A stretch of 64,000 nucleotides of DNA from Clostridium acetobutylicum ATCC 824 (GCF_000008765.1 NC_003030.1:964001-1028000); one strand, 5' to 3'. Positions 9,115 through 17,300 are shown, counted from the first letter of the stretch. Translations and numbers: made by a program. Notes: generated by a model not told the origin, from the letters alone.

Positions 9115-9390
9115 ATGAAAATAGTTACTATTGATGGCAAAGAATTTAAAGACAAAGATAATCTCCATCGTATATTAAAAAAAGAGCTTAAATTCCCAGA
9201 ATACTATGGTAAAAATTTAGATGCACTTTGGGATTGTTTAACAGGAGAAACTAAGATGCCATTGAAAATAGTATGGAAAAATTTTAATGATAGTAAGGGA
9301 TATCTTGGACAGTATGCAGAGAGAACAGCACAAGTTTTATTGAGAGTTGAAGAGTATTTTAACGGCAAGTTTAAGGTCGAAATTCAATAA
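9115..9390 (+). CDS. Barstar family ribonuclease inhibitor
   Basis: 91 aa cytoplasmic inhibitor that protects the cell from the adjacent RNase. The inhibitory helix-loop FPEYYGKNLDALWDCLTG is almost the barstar sequence and carries the counterparts of barstar Y29, N33, D35, W38 and D39 (here Y30, N34, D36, W39, D40). The position equal to barstar E76, which contacts barnase R59, is Arg77 here, and the partner position in the RNase is Ser. It forms an operon with the RNase and ends at a strong terminator. Confidence 0.95.
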   Translation: MKIVTIDGKEFKDKDNLHRILKKELKFPEYYGKNLDALWDCLTGETKMPLKIVWKNFNDSKGYLGQYAERTAQVLLRVEEYFNGKFKVEIQ

Positions 9391-9392
9391 CC

Positions 9393-9434
9393 AAAAGGTG
9401 AAAGCTATATGATTATAATGCTTTCACCTTTTTT
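9393..9434. terminator. Bidirectional terminator after barstar gene
   Basis: Perfect 13-bp stem AAAAGGTGAAAGC (9393-9405) with GCTTTCACCTTTT (9420-9432), followed by more T. The A-run upstream allows use by the convergent ferritin gene as well. Confidence 0.92.
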
Positions 9435-9438
9435 AGAT

Positions 9439-9951
9439 TTAAAGTACAAGAGTTGCTGGAGTGTATACTCTTGTTTTAAGTTCAGAATCTAATAAATATA
9501 ATCCTTTTGAATCTGAGCCAAATAACTCGTATTTTCTTACAAGGTCTTCAGTATTTTTTTCCTCTTCTCCTTGTTCCTTAACAAACCAATCTAAAAATTG
9601 CATTGTTCTAAAGTCTTTAACTGAAAAAGCAGCTTCATATATCTTATTTATTGATGCTGTTATTCCCCTTTCATGTTTTAATGTAGTTTCAAGAGGAGTT
9701 GAAATATCTGAAAAGTTAAGTGATGGTGCGGGAATGTTTCCTAAGGTTATATCTTCACTGTTTATTTCGACATATTTAAGAAATAGCATTGCATGATCTT
9801 TTTCTTCCTGAGTTTGAATATAGAACCAGTTACCAAAACCATCTAAGCCTTTTGAAATGAAATAATTATGTATATCAAGATAAAAATATGCTGAATAGAA
9901 TTCTTTGGTTACCTGATCGTTTAATAACTTTAATAGATTATTCTCTAACAT
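9439..9951 (-). CDS. ftnA: Bacterial non-haem ferritin
   Basis: 170 aa four-helix ferritin that oxidises and stores iron as a 24-mer. The ferroxidase ligands are at the canonical positions: E17, E50 and H53 (EEKDH), E94, Q127 and E130. It has the usual family length. The gene is monocistronic and leftward, ending at the terminator shared with the barstar gene. The start is supported by GGAGG about 5-10 nt upstream. Confidence 0.95.
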   Translation of the reverse strand: MLENNLLKLLNDQVTKEFYSAYFYLDIHNYFISKGLDGFGNWFYIQTQEEKDHAMLFLKYVEINSEDITLGNIPAPSLNFSDISTPLETTLKHERGITASINKIYEAAFSVKDFRTMQFLDWFVKEQGEEEKNTEDLVRKYELFGSDSKGLYLLDSELKTRVYTPATLVL

Positions 9952-10183
9952 TATTATTACCTCCAGTTATTTTGCGTATTTATATAGTTATAGGGTATCC
10001 TTAGTGGTGTGTTTTTATTAAAATAATTATAGATAGGTAAGCTTTTTGTATGCAGATTAAAAGCTTATATGTAATATAAAGTTATTTATGAGAAATTTAT
10101 AAACAGTTAATAAATTATATATAATGTATTAATAAATAAGTGTTAATATAAATGCAGGCTAATGAATAACAAGTTTATATTAT
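9952..10183. other. Gene-free AT-rich stretch before an orphan terminator
   Basis: No convincing reading frame. It should contain the ferritin promoter on the minus strand. On the plus strand it ends in a strong terminator (10184-10222) that belongs to no visible gene, so a short plus-strand transcript is possible. Confidence 0.4.
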
Positions 10184-10222
10184 AAAACAGTTGAATTTCC
10201 CCCGAAGATTCAACTGTTTTTT
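10184..10222 (+). terminator. Intrinsic terminator without an upstream gene
   Basis: Perfect 13-bp stem AAAACAGTTGAAT (10184-10196) with ATTCAACTGTTTT (10208-10220), 11-nt loop, then T. The U-run is only on the plus strand. The nearest upstream gene on that strand ends at 9390 at its own terminator. Confidence 0.85.
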
Positions 10223-10295
10223 CGTTATTATGGGTAATATTAATTTGAATTTTAATATATAAATTATATATAAAGTTAAAGTGGGGGTATGAGGT

Positions 10296-10550
10296 GTGCA
10301 AGATGTTACACTGTTAAGTAAAATATCACAAGGATTGACTGAATGCTGTAGAAGAGGAAAAATATTCAAAGTAAGTAAAATGGCTGTAGTAGTTAATAAA
10401 GAAAGCATGGTTAATGAAAACAATCTTTCTGAATATCTTAAAAGTTATAACAAAGAATTAATAGATCCTCTTACGGAAATAAAAATTGAAATAGGAGATT
10501 TACCGGATCAAGTAGCAATTATAAAAAACATAGAAGGGGATAAAGAATAG
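10296..10550 (+). CDS. Small hypothetical protein
   Basis: 84 aa acidic soluble protein without signal peptide or membrane segment. The GTG start is preceded by GGGGG and GAGG about 5-20 nt upstream. The frame ends 16 nt before a good terminator (10566-10614) and begins after another (10184-10222), so it looks like an independent transcription unit. I do not recognise the family. The C-terminal stretch LTEIKIEIGDLPDQVAIIKN has regular helix/strand periodicity, which favours a real protein. Confidence 0.55.
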   Translation: MQDVTLLSKISQGLTECCRRGKIFKVSKMAVVVNKESMVNENNLSEYLKSYNKELIDPLTEIKIEIGDLPDQVAIIKNIEGDKE

Positions 10551-10565
10551 TATTATATAAATTTT

Positions 10566-10614
10566 GGAATTTTCTATAAATCGAAGTAGAGTTGTAGAAG
10601 ATTCCTGTTTTTTT
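10566..10614 (+). terminator. Terminator of the small gene at 10296
   Basis: GGAATTTTCTA (10566-10576) pairs with TAGAAGATTCC (10595-10605) with one G-U, followed by a run of eight T. Confidence 0.8.
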
Positions 10615-10777
10615 ATATTAAAACATTCTCCAACATGGATTTAATTTGTGGTTACAGCTTAATATGTTAGAGAAACTTAGCTATTTTTTTAGGAGAATTA
10701 GAAGAGTGAAAAACAACCGTATTAAATCTTACTTATAAAGGATTTAACTACAAAACTTTAAAGTGATGCAAATAAAT

Positions 10778-10804
10778 AAAAAAGGCGCCTATACGCCTTT
10801 TTTT
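10778..10804 (-). terminator. GC-rich terminator overlapping a small gene
   Basis: The stem GGCG/CGCC is extended by A-run/T-run pairs at 10778-10787 and 10794-10803. It acts for the minus-strand small gene, whose stop codon (10789-10791) lies in the loop. Confidence 0.75.
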
Positions 10805-10947
10805 ATTAAATACCTATCATAAAATTTCATCTGTGATATTTCAGGATAATTTTCAAATTCTTTAGGAATCGTGTAAACATCTAAAGTGTAGTCAGGTATT
10901 AATCCTGATATTAAAAATAATAAACCTATTAATAAGAACATAGACAT
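10789..10947 (-). CDS. Small membrane protein, 52 aa
   Basis: A short frame with GAAGGGAG placed 9-10 nt before the ATG at 10947. Residues 3-18 form one transmembrane helix (MFLLIGLLFLISGLIP), followed by a charged, Tyr-rich tail ending YLIKKGV. The stop codon falls in the loop of a GC-rich terminator, which ties the frame to a transcription unit. No family recognised. The RBS, the single helix and the terminator together support it as a real microprotein. Confidence 0.65.
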   Translation of the reverse strand: MSMFLLIGLLFLISGLIPDYTLDVYTIPKEFENYPEISQMKFYDRYLIKKGV

Positions 10948-11225
10948 ATTAACCAACTCCCTTCAGTTACTATTATACATAAATGCAGGAAAAAAGTCAT
11001 TACTATTTAACAAATAAATGAAAAAATGCAAAAGCAACAATTAATGTGACAGATTAGCTATCATCTAGTAAGATTATCTAGTAAAACATTCTATTAATTC
11101 AAATAAAATCAGTGGTTTATTATTAAACTTTTAATTATAAACAGTTTTATTATAATTAAAAGTTTTTAATATGAATAAAATTAAGTTAAATACATATAAA
11201 TATAAGTTTAGGTAAAATATAAAAA
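10948..11225. other. Gene-free AT-rich stretch with a perfect inverted repeat
   Basis: No gene seen. Should hold the promoter of the 52-aa gene. Contains the 16-bp inverted repeat at 11125-11165. Confidence 0.4.
11125..11165. repeat. Perfect 16-bp inverted repeat
   Basis: AAACTTTTAATTATAA (11125-11140) and TTATAATTAAAAGTTT (11150-11165), 9-nt loop. Purely AT-rich except the terminal G-C pair. It may be a second terminator after the MATE gene or a protein site. Confidence 0.6.
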
Positions 11226-11252
11226 AGGTAAGTGATTTTTTATCACTTACCT
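11226..11252 (-). terminator. Terminator of the YitT-MATE operon
   Basis: Perfect 11-bp stem AGGTAAGTGAT (11226-11236) with ATCACTTACCT (11242-11252), 5-nt loop, T-run on the minus strand. The stem begins at the last base of the MATE stop codon. Confidence 0.9.
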
Positions 11253-12631
11253 CAGATCGAAACTTCACTTGGTTTTGAGACCAAATTATTAATCCATTTT
11301 TTAGATAGAAGCCTTGGAAGACCAACAAGTAATTTTACAAACTCCTCCATGAAAACAAAATAATAAACAATGCCTATAGGAAGTTTAAAATATATACCTG
11401 TTAATGCAACAAAAGGAACACCTACAAGCCACATTCCGCCCATATCAAGCATGAGGCAAAATTTAGTATCTCCTCCGCTTCTTAAAATCCCTACTACATT
11501 TGTATAATTAAATATCTTTATCCAAAGAAACATTCCTATGATATGAAGGATTTCTTTAGAATACATATGAACCTGACTATTTATGTTGTAGGCATATAGA
11601 ATAGCTGGCGAACTAGTATAAAGTATGATTCCCATAAAGATTCCAATAAAAGGACTTAAAATAATAAAGCGTTTTGCATACAAAAATGCAGTTTTCTCGT
11701 CTTTTTGTCCAATTCTATTTCCAATCATTATTGCAGCTGCATTTCCAAAGCCGAAAAACACTACCATTGATAACCTATCTATTGTTGAAGTAATATTAGT
11801 TGCAGCAATAACAGCCGTTCCCATATGAGCATAAACAGCAGCGTAAGCTGTAACACCAAGACCCCACATACTCTCATTAAGCATAACAGGTACCGCAACT
11901 TTGAAAAATCTTTTTACAAAAGTAGTGGATAAGTCTAGTAGTTCATGAAGCTTTGCGGCTATAGGAAGCTTTAACTTGTAAATAGCAAGAAGCATTAAGA
12001 AAAATTCAATAAAACGAGCTATTAAGGTAGCGATAGCAGAACCATATACTCCGATTCCATGAAAGGAGCCAATTCCATAGACCAGTGAGAAGTTTAAGAA
12101 TGTATTTATAGCTAATGCTGTACCACTTACTATCATAGGAATCTTTACTTGACCTACAGTTCTTAAAATAATTGAATAGGCAAAAGAAATACCAGTAACT
12201 ATATAGCTAAAACATATTATTCTAAGATAATTTGCACCTAAAGAAATTACGTTTTTGTCTTGAGAAAAAAAGCCTATTATAATATTTGGAAAAGCTAAAG
12301 CGCCTATTGTAAAAATTCCAGATAAGATTATGGTAGTGATCAAACAAATACCAAGTACTCTCTTTATATTTTTAGTATCTCTTTTTCCCCAATATTGTGC
12401 AGTAAAAATTGAGGCTCCACTAGCAGTACCAAAAAGAGCTAAATCCAAAAGAAAGAAATATTGATTTGCGAGACCTACTCCAGCAATAGCAGTTTCTCCA
12501 AGACCGCCTATAATTATATTATCTACTAAATTAAGTGAAGATAATATAAAGTTTTGAATGATTATTGGGATTGCAAGCCCAAAAGCAGCCTTGAAAAATT
12601 TCTTATCGTTAAAGAGTTGCAATAATTTCAT
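11252..12631 (-). CDS. MATE family efflux transporter (NorM-like)
   Basis: 459 aa, twelve predicted transmembrane helices in two six-helix halves. Family signatures include IIIGGLGETAIAGVGLANQ in helix 2, and the second-half counterpart TAVIAATNITSTIDRLSMV. MATE proteins expel cationic drugs or metabolites in exchange for Na+ or H+. The gene follows the YitT gene by 26 nt on the same strand, with GGAGG before the ATG, so the two probably share a transcript. Substrate unknown. Confidence 0.93.
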   Translation of the reverse strand: MKLLQLFNDKKFFKAAFGLAIPIIIQNFILSSLNLVDNIIIGGLGETAIAGVGLANQYFFLLDLALFGTASGASIFTAQYWGKRDTKNIKRVLGICLITTIILSGIFTIGALAFPNIIIGFFSQDKNVISLGANYLRIICFSYIVTGISFAYSIILRTVGQVKIPMIVSGTALAINTFLNFSLVYGIGSFHGIGVYGSAIATLIARFIEFFLMLLAIYKLKLPIAAKLHELLDLSTTFVKRFFKVAVPVMLNESMWGLGVTAYAAVYAHMGTAVIAATNITSTIDRLSMVVFFGFGNAAAIMIGNRIGQKDEKTAFLYAKRFIILSPFIGIFMGIILYTSSPAILYAYNINSQVHMYSKEILHIIGMFLWIKIFNYTNVVGILRSGGDTKFCLMLDMGGMWLVGVPFVALTGIYFKLPIGIVYYFVFMEEFVKLLVGLPRLLSKKWINNLVSKPSEVSI

Positions 12632-12657
12632 AAAAAACCTCCAATATAAGAGATGAT

Positions 12658-13536
12658 CTAGTTTTTAATTCTACTTAAATTAAAACCCTGACCAAGTACT
12701 TCGTGTGTGTTGCTTATTATAACGAAAGCATTTTTATCCTTTTCGTAAACAAGTTTTTTGAATTTATTTACTTCAGTATGTTCCATTACTACCATTAATA
12801 CTGTTTTTTCTTCATCAGTATAACCACCACAGCCAGATAATTTTGTTATACCCCTATCAAGTTCTTCTATAATACCTTGTCTTATATCTTCAGCCTTGTC
12901 CGATATTACAAAAGCAACTATTGAGCTCTTAAATCCAAGTTGAACTAGGTCAATGACTTTTCCTATTATAAATAATGATAAAATTGCATATAAGGCTTTT
13001 TCTGCATTAAATATGAATCCAGATGCTATTATGACAACGGCATCGATAAAAGCTTGAGAGTTTCCGATAGATACTCCTGTAAATTTATTAAAAATTGAGG
13101 CTATAATTGAGGTACCACCGGTAGAACCATTTCCTTTGAATACCAAGCCCAGTCCTATTCCTGAAAGAACACCTCCATATATAGATGCTAGTAATGCATT
13201 GGAGGTTATTGGTGGCAGGTTTTTGGTAATAAGTATAAATAAAGGTAGAATAACTGTTCCAAGAGCAGATTTTAAGGTAAATCTTTTACCTAGAAAAAAT
13301 AATCCTAAGAAGAAAATGGGGATATTTCCTACCCATTGAGTTATAGCTGGTTCTATATGGAATAATTGTTCTATTAAAAGAGATAAACCAACCATACCAC
13401 CAGAGGCTATTTTGCTTGGACTTAAAAATAAATTAAAACCTAGAGCAACTATTAAACTACCTACGATTATCATTAAGTTCTGCATTAGAAAATTCAATTT
13501 AGCATTGTTTTCTATACTAGATATTTTTTTAGTCAA
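12658..13536 (-). CDS. YitT family membrane protein
   Basis: 292 aa protein of the YitT/DUF161 family: five or six N-terminal helices (conserved LFLSPSKIASGGMVGLSLL and GNGSTGGTSIIASI), then a C-terminal DUF2179 domain from about residue 215 (GITKLSGCGGYTDEEKTVLMVVM). Family members are uncharacterised integral membrane proteins. AAGGAGG precedes the ATG. It is first in a two-gene unit with the MATE exporter. Confidence 0.92.
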   Translation of the reverse strand: MTKKISSIENNAKLNFLMQNLMIIVGSLIVALGFNLFLSPSKIASGGMVGLSLLIEQLFHIEPAITQWVGNIPIFFLGLFFLGKRFTLKSALGTVILPLFILITKNLPPITSNALLASIYGGVLSGIGLGLVFKGNGSTGGTSIIASIFNKFTGVSIGNSQAFIDAVVIIASGFIFNAEKALYAILSLFIIGKVIDLVQLGFKSSIVAFVISDKAEDIRQGIIEELDRGITKLSGCGGYTDEEKTVLMVVMEHTEVNKFKKLVYEKDKNAFVIISNTHEVLGQGFNLSRIKN

Positions 13537-13680
13537 TTAAATTCCTCCTTATAAGAATTTTTGCTTTTGTATAAATTGAATTAAACATAAATATTAATAA
13601 AAATAAATCCAAAGCACAGCTATATAACTTGTAAGTAAGTTTCTAAACCGTGTAATTTAAGAAATGTAGAAATATACTAC

Positions 13681-13736
13681 AGGAAAACCAATATACAATT
13701 TAGAATAGATAAATAATTAGTTGGATTGGCTTTCCT
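13681..13736 (-). repeat. Long-loop hairpin downstream of hxlR-type gene
   Basis: AGGAAAACCAAT (13681-13692) and ATTGGCTTTCCT (13725-13736) pair over 12 bp with one G-U in one strand sense. The loop is 32 nt and no U-run follows. It lies just after the stop of the leftward HxlR gene, so a weak terminator is possible. Confidence 0.4.
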
Positions 13737-13745
13737 ATAGGTAGA

Positions 13746-14054
13746 TTACGTCCATTTTTCCGCCCATTTTTGAATTTCTTGCATAACGCTTTCTAGTTCT
13801 CTGCCCTTTTCTGTAAGTTCATATTCTATGCGTACAGGAGTTTCAGCATATACCTTACGAACTACAATGCCTTGTTTTTCTAATTCTCTGAATCTTTCAG
13901 TAAGCATACGTGCGCTTAGATTTGGAATTATATCTTGTATATCGGAAAATCTTTTTGCACCTTTTAACAAAGAATGAATTATTAATCCAGTCCACCTTTT
14001 TCCAAGTAATTCAAAAGCAGCTTCAAAATGAGGGCATAATTTAAATGTATCCAT
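13746..14054 (-). CDS. HxlR/YodB-type winged-helix regulator
   Basis: 102 aa DNA-binding protein of the HxlR family (LLGKRWTGLIIHSLL, then IPNLSARMLTERFRELEKQGIVVRKVY). It has a single N-terminal cysteine, Cys7 in KLCPHF, at the position used by YodB-type quinone/electrophile sensors. I chose the ATG at 14054, with GGAGATG 5 nt upstream; a longer frame to 14174 runs through the promoter. It is divergent from a nitroreductase gene it probably represses, and the inverted repeat at 14086-14102 is the likely operator. Confidence 0.9.
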   Translation of the reverse strand: MDTFKLCPHFEAAFELLGKRWTGLIIHSLLKGAKRFSDIQDIIPNLSARMLTERFRELEKQGIVVRKVYAETPVRIEYELTEKGRELESVMQEIQKWAEKWT

Positions 14055-14085
14055 ATTATCATCTCCATAAAGTATTTTATCATAT

Positions 14086-14102
14086 TTACTTGACAAAAGT
14101 AA
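14086..14102. promoter_or_regulatory. Candidate HxlR operator
   Basis: Inverted repeat TTACTT-N5-AAGTAA covering the -35 box of the rightward promoter, between divergent regulator and nitroreductase genes. The half-site sequence recurs as AGTAAGT at about 14130. Inference from position and symmetry. Confidence 0.5.
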
Positions 14103-14117
14103 GTAGGTTATTATAAT
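14090..14117 (+). promoter_or_regulatory. Sigma-A promoter of nitroreductase operon
   Basis: Perfect TTGACA (14090-14095), 16-bp spacer, perfect TATAAT (14112-14117). The predicted start is near 14124, about 85 nt before the ATG. Confidence 0.8.
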
Positions 14118-14209
14118 ATAGTTACATAAAGTAAGTTGATATTTAAAAGTTATTAGATATAAAATTATAAACATTGCTTGTCAAGGGATACAAATGGGAG
14201 GTAAATAAT

Positions 14210-14836
14210 ATGATGGATTTTAAGAGAATTGTTGAAGAAAGACGTTCTGCAAATAATTTTTTGGATGGAATAGAAATACCTAAAAATGATTTTATCGAGA
14301 TATTTGATTTGCTTAAGTTGGCACCCTCTTGCTTTAATATACAGCATGCTAATTATATTGTTGTAACAGATAAAAATAAAAAAGAGGAATTAAGAACTGC
14401 AGCATTTAATCAATACAAGCTCCATACGGCTTCAGCTGCAATACTTGTTTTAGGAGATAAAGAGGCTTATAAGGATGCTGATAAATTGTATTCTGGAATG
14501 GTTGATTTAAAGATGATTTCAAAGTTTGACTACGAGAATATTTTAAATGATATAAAAAACCTTTATGAAGGTAGGGGAGAAAGCTTTAAGCATGATGAAG
14601 CCATAAGAAATGCTTCTATTTCAGCAATGATGTTTATGCTTGCTGCTAAATATAAAGGTTGGGATACATGCCCTATGATAGGTTTTGATAATGAAAAAAT
14701 GCGTAAATTATTTAATATACCTGAAAGATATGAAATAGCAATATTGATATCGATGGGAAAGGAAGATACTAAAAGTAGAAGATTAAGAGGATATAGAAAA
14801 CCTGTAGATGAATTTGTGAAGTTTAATGAATTTTAA
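14210..14836 (+). CDS. Nitroreductase family protein (YodC-like)
   Basis: 208 aa FMN-dependent nitroreductase fold. Signatures: FKRIVEERRSANNF (FMN phosphate binding), LAPSCFNIQHANYIVV, and the late PMIGFDNEKMRKLFNIP. It probably reduces quinones or nitroaromatics with NAD(P)H. The ATG at 14210 is 8 nt after GGGAGG. It is divergent from the HxlR regulator and followed 17 nt later by a ring-cleavage dioxygenase. The same regulator/nitroreductase pairing is known as yodB-yodC in Bacillus, which supports a role in electrophile detoxification. Confidence 0.9.
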   Translation: MMDFKRIVEERRSANNFLDGIEIPKNDFIEIFDLLKLAPSCFNIQHANYIVVTDKNKKEELRTAAFNQYKLHTASAAILVLGDKEAYKDADKLYSGMVDLKMISKFDYENILNDIKNLYEGRGESFKHDEAIRNASISAMMFMLAAKYKGWDTCPMIGFDNEKMRKLFNIPERYEIAILISMGKEDTKSRRLRGYRKPVDEFVKFNEF

Positions 14837-14852
14837 TTAAGGAGGAGTATGT

Positions 14853-15620
14853 ATGATTTCGCCTATGTTTATATGCCATGGATCTCCAGAATTGATATTA
14901 CAGGACAATCAGTATACTAAATGTCTACAAAAGCTTGGAAGTGAAATTAAACCAAGAGCAATTGTAGTATTCACGGCACACTTTGAAAAAGAGACAACTA
15001 CTATATGCTTTAGAGATGAGGCTTACAAAACTATTCATGATTTTTATGGATTTAAGGATGAGCTTTACGCTGTTGACTATCCTGCGATTGGTTCCAAGGG
15101 TGTAGCGAAGGATATAAGTAATCTTCTTAATAAAAGAAATATAGATAATGTTTTTGATGAGAAAAGAGGACTTGATCATGGTACATGGAGTATACTTAAG
15201 TTAATGTTTCCAAAAGCAGATGTGCCAGTAGTGCAGATTTCTGTGAATCCATATTTGCCAATTGATAAACAATATAATATTGGAAGGGCAATTAGGGAAT
15301 TAAGCGATAAAGATGTACTAGTTATTGGAAGTGGTGCAACTGTTCACAATCTAAAAACATTAAAATGGAATAATAGTACTCCAGATATTTGGGCAGTTGA
15401 GTTTGATGATTGGATTATTAATAAAGTTAAAAATAAGGATCTTGAATCATTATTTAATTATAGGAAGCTAGCACCAAATGCGAAAATAGCTGTTCCAAGG
15501 GAAGAACACATTGTCCCATTATTTATAGCTCTTGGAAGTGGAAATTTAAAAGAAAATCCTGAAGTGTTATGTAGAATTTATGAATACGGAAGCTTAAGTT
15601 ATATATGTATAAAATTTTAA
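14853..15620 (+). CDS. Class III extradiol dioxygenase family protein (YgiD/LigB-like)
   Basis: 255 aa. Conserved metal-site residues are visible: His9 in ICHGSP, His43 in FTAHFE and His165 in ATVHNLK, plus His109 in LDHGTWS as the probable catalytic base. The family opens catechol-type rings using O2 and Fe(II) or Zn(II). In an anaerobe an O2-dependent role is unclear, so it may act on quinols on oxygen exposure or have another activity. It is co-transcribed with the nitroreductase and starts 5 nt after AAGGAGG. Confidence 0.88.
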   Translation: MISPMFICHGSPELILQDNQYTKCLQKLGSEIKPRAIVVFTAHFEKETTTICFRDEAYKTIHDFYGFKDELYAVDYPAIGSKGVAKDISNLLNKRNIDNVFDEKRGLDHGTWSILKLMFPKADVPVVQISVNPYLPIDKQYNIGRAIRELSDKDVLVIGSGATVHNLKTLKWNNSTPDIWAVEFDDWIINKVKNKDLESLFNYRKLAPNAKIAVPREEHIVPLFIALGSGNLKENPEVLCRIYEYGSLSYICIKF

Positions 15621-15628
15621 AGAAATAA

Positions 15629-15670
15629 TTATAGGTTGTGTGTACAAAAATGTAATTACACAACCTATAA
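15629..15670. terminator. Bidirectional terminator
   Basis: Perfect 13-bp stem TTATAGGTTGTGT (15629-15641) with ACACAACCTATAA (15658-15670), 16-nt loop, between convergent genes ending at 15620 and 15673. Confidence 0.8.
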
Positions 15671-15672
15671 GT

Positions 15673-17061
15673 TTATAAATCCAAACCTTCTTTAGCTATG
15701 TCTAAAACAGCAATTTTGGCATTTTTATTGAACCTTTCATTTAAAATAAATCCAATGACTAACCAAATTAGAACGATATAAGGAAAGGTGTTGGTTGGAA
15801 ACTCTGGAATAGGATAAATATTGGCATACAATACATATAAAAGAGCAGCTATAGATAGTATTGGAATAAAAATATTTAAATTTTTTATTTCTTTTGTTCT
15901 TTTAAAAAATACTACTGCTCCAATACTTGTAAATAAATATGATACTATTATGGCAAGGGAACCAATAGTAGCTAGATAATTAAAAGCCTCAATTCCATCC
16001 TTCTTAAATAATATAAGTTGAAGAAACATTGCTACAATGGTAATTAATATTATTCCAATGTAAGGTGTACAATGTTTTTTGTGGATTATAGATAACTTTT
16101 TAGATATAATACCATCTTTACTCATTGCAAACAGTATTCTAGAACCAGCACATGCTGAACCAAGTGAGCAAGAAAAGCATGAAAGAGAAGCTGAAAAAAG
16201 TAAAAATATTCCGAAAGTTCTGGATATATATTTAGTAGATAAATCAGTTAAAGGCAAAGAGGAGGTTGATAGAGCTTTAAGTCCTTTTGCGTCAACACCG
16301 AAGCCTATAACTTGACTATAGCTTGACAGTAGATAAAATATACCAGTGACAAATACAGCACTTCCTATGGCAAGAGGTATAAATTTTTTTGGATTTTTTG
16401 TTTCTTCTCCAAGACTAGAAGCGCTTTCAAAGCCTATGAAAGATAAAAATGCTAATACAGAAGTGCTTGCTAGAGTTGAGAAACTGTTTTTGTTTGTTTT
16501 AAACGGAATAGGGCTTAGGCCTTTAGTAGAGCCAACTTTAAATAAGATAACAATGGATAAAATAAAAATTAAGAGTATAGAAATGCCCTCCATAGCAAGC
16601 ATAATTCTTGTGCTTATTTTAGCATCAATTATACCAAGAATTACTATACCTAAGGAGAAAAACATAGAAAGTGGAAGCCAAGCTATTTGTATACCAAAAT
16701 AGTTTAGAAATTTACTGAAAAATGCTCCTAATTCAGCACAGCAGCCTGCAGCTAACATTACATATGCAAGTAGAAGAGCCCAACCTGTTAAAAAACCAAA
16801 TTTTTCACCCAAGGTTTTTTCAGTAAAGGTATAAAGAGAACCAGAACTAGAAAAATAATGATTAAATTTAATAACTGAATAGGATACAAGACCTACTATG
16901 ACCATTGAGATGAAAAATATAAGAGGTTCAGAGAAAGAAGCGGATAATGACATGAGAGAGACGTTAATGGACATTGCAGCGGTGGGAGCAATAATTGCAA
17001 CAGATAAAGCTATGGTTTCAATTATACTTAAGTTATCTTTTTTTAAATTTGAGTTTGCCAT
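15673..17061 (-). CDS. APC family amino acid permease
   Basis: 462 aa, about twelve transmembrane helices, amino acid-polyamine-organocation superfamily. Helix 1 has the family's broken motif (IAPTAAMSINVSL), and FIGFESASSLGEETKNPKKFIP matches the conserved loop after helix 6. I placed the start at the ATG at 17061, 7 nt after GAGGAGGT; an upstream start at 17118 has no RBS. Monocistronic. The substrate cannot be assigned. Confidence 0.9.
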   Translation of the reverse strand: MANSNLKKDNLSIIETIALSVAIIAPTAAMSINVSLMSLSASFSEPLIFFISMVIVGLVSYSVIKFNHYFSSSGSLYTFTEKTLGEKFGFLTGWALLLAYVMLAAGCCAELGAFFSKFLNYFGIQIAWLPLSMFFSLGIVILGIIDAKISTRIMLAMEGISILLIFILSIVILFKVGSTKGLSPIPFKTNKNSFSTLASTSVLAFLSFIGFESASSLGEETKNPKKFIPLAIGSAVFVTGIFYLLSSYSQVIGFGVDAKGLKALSTSSLPLTDLSTKYISRTFGIFLLFSASLSCFSCSLGSACAGSRILFAMSKDGIISKKLSIIHKKHCTPYIGIILITIVAMFLQLILFKKDGIEAFNYLATIGSLAIIVSYLFTSIGAVVFFKRTKEIKNLNIFIPILSIAALLYVLYANIYPIPEFPTNTFPYIVLIWLVIGFILNERFNKNAKIAVLDIAKEGLDL

Positions 17062-17270
17062 TTTGAATACCTCCTCTAAAAAATTAAAGATTATCATTAA
17101 TATTTGATATAATATCAATATAATATTTATTACTTTAACAAATTAATAAAAATGTTATATATAATTTAACATATTATTAAGAAATGTAATATATCCAAAA
17201 TAGACAAAAATAAAAATAATATTTGGTTTAATTAAATAAATTAAAAGCGTAAATGTTAAAAATGACAATA

Positions 17271-17300
17271 AATAAAGAGGGAATATACAACCCTCTATTA
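17271..17300 (-). terminator. Terminator of the HD-GYP gene
   Basis: AGAGGG (17276-17281) with CCCTCT (17291-17296), extended by A-T pairs, T-rich on the minus strand, overlapping the stop codon. Confidence 0.6.

Noticed and set aside
10175-10423. 82-codon minus-strand frame
   Set aside because: Overlaps a perfect terminator and the plus-strand small gene; Thr/Leu-rich, no RBS, looks like a shadow of AT-rich DNA.
11131-11328. 65-codon minus-strand frame at the end of the MATE gene
   Set aside because: Overlaps the MATE 3' end and its terminator and has no RBS; out-of-frame shadow.
14055-14174. Extension of the HxlR frame to 14174 and of the nitroreductase frame to 14174
   Set aside because: Both run across a consensus promoter and lack RBS; internal ATGs at 14054 and 14210 have strong RBS.
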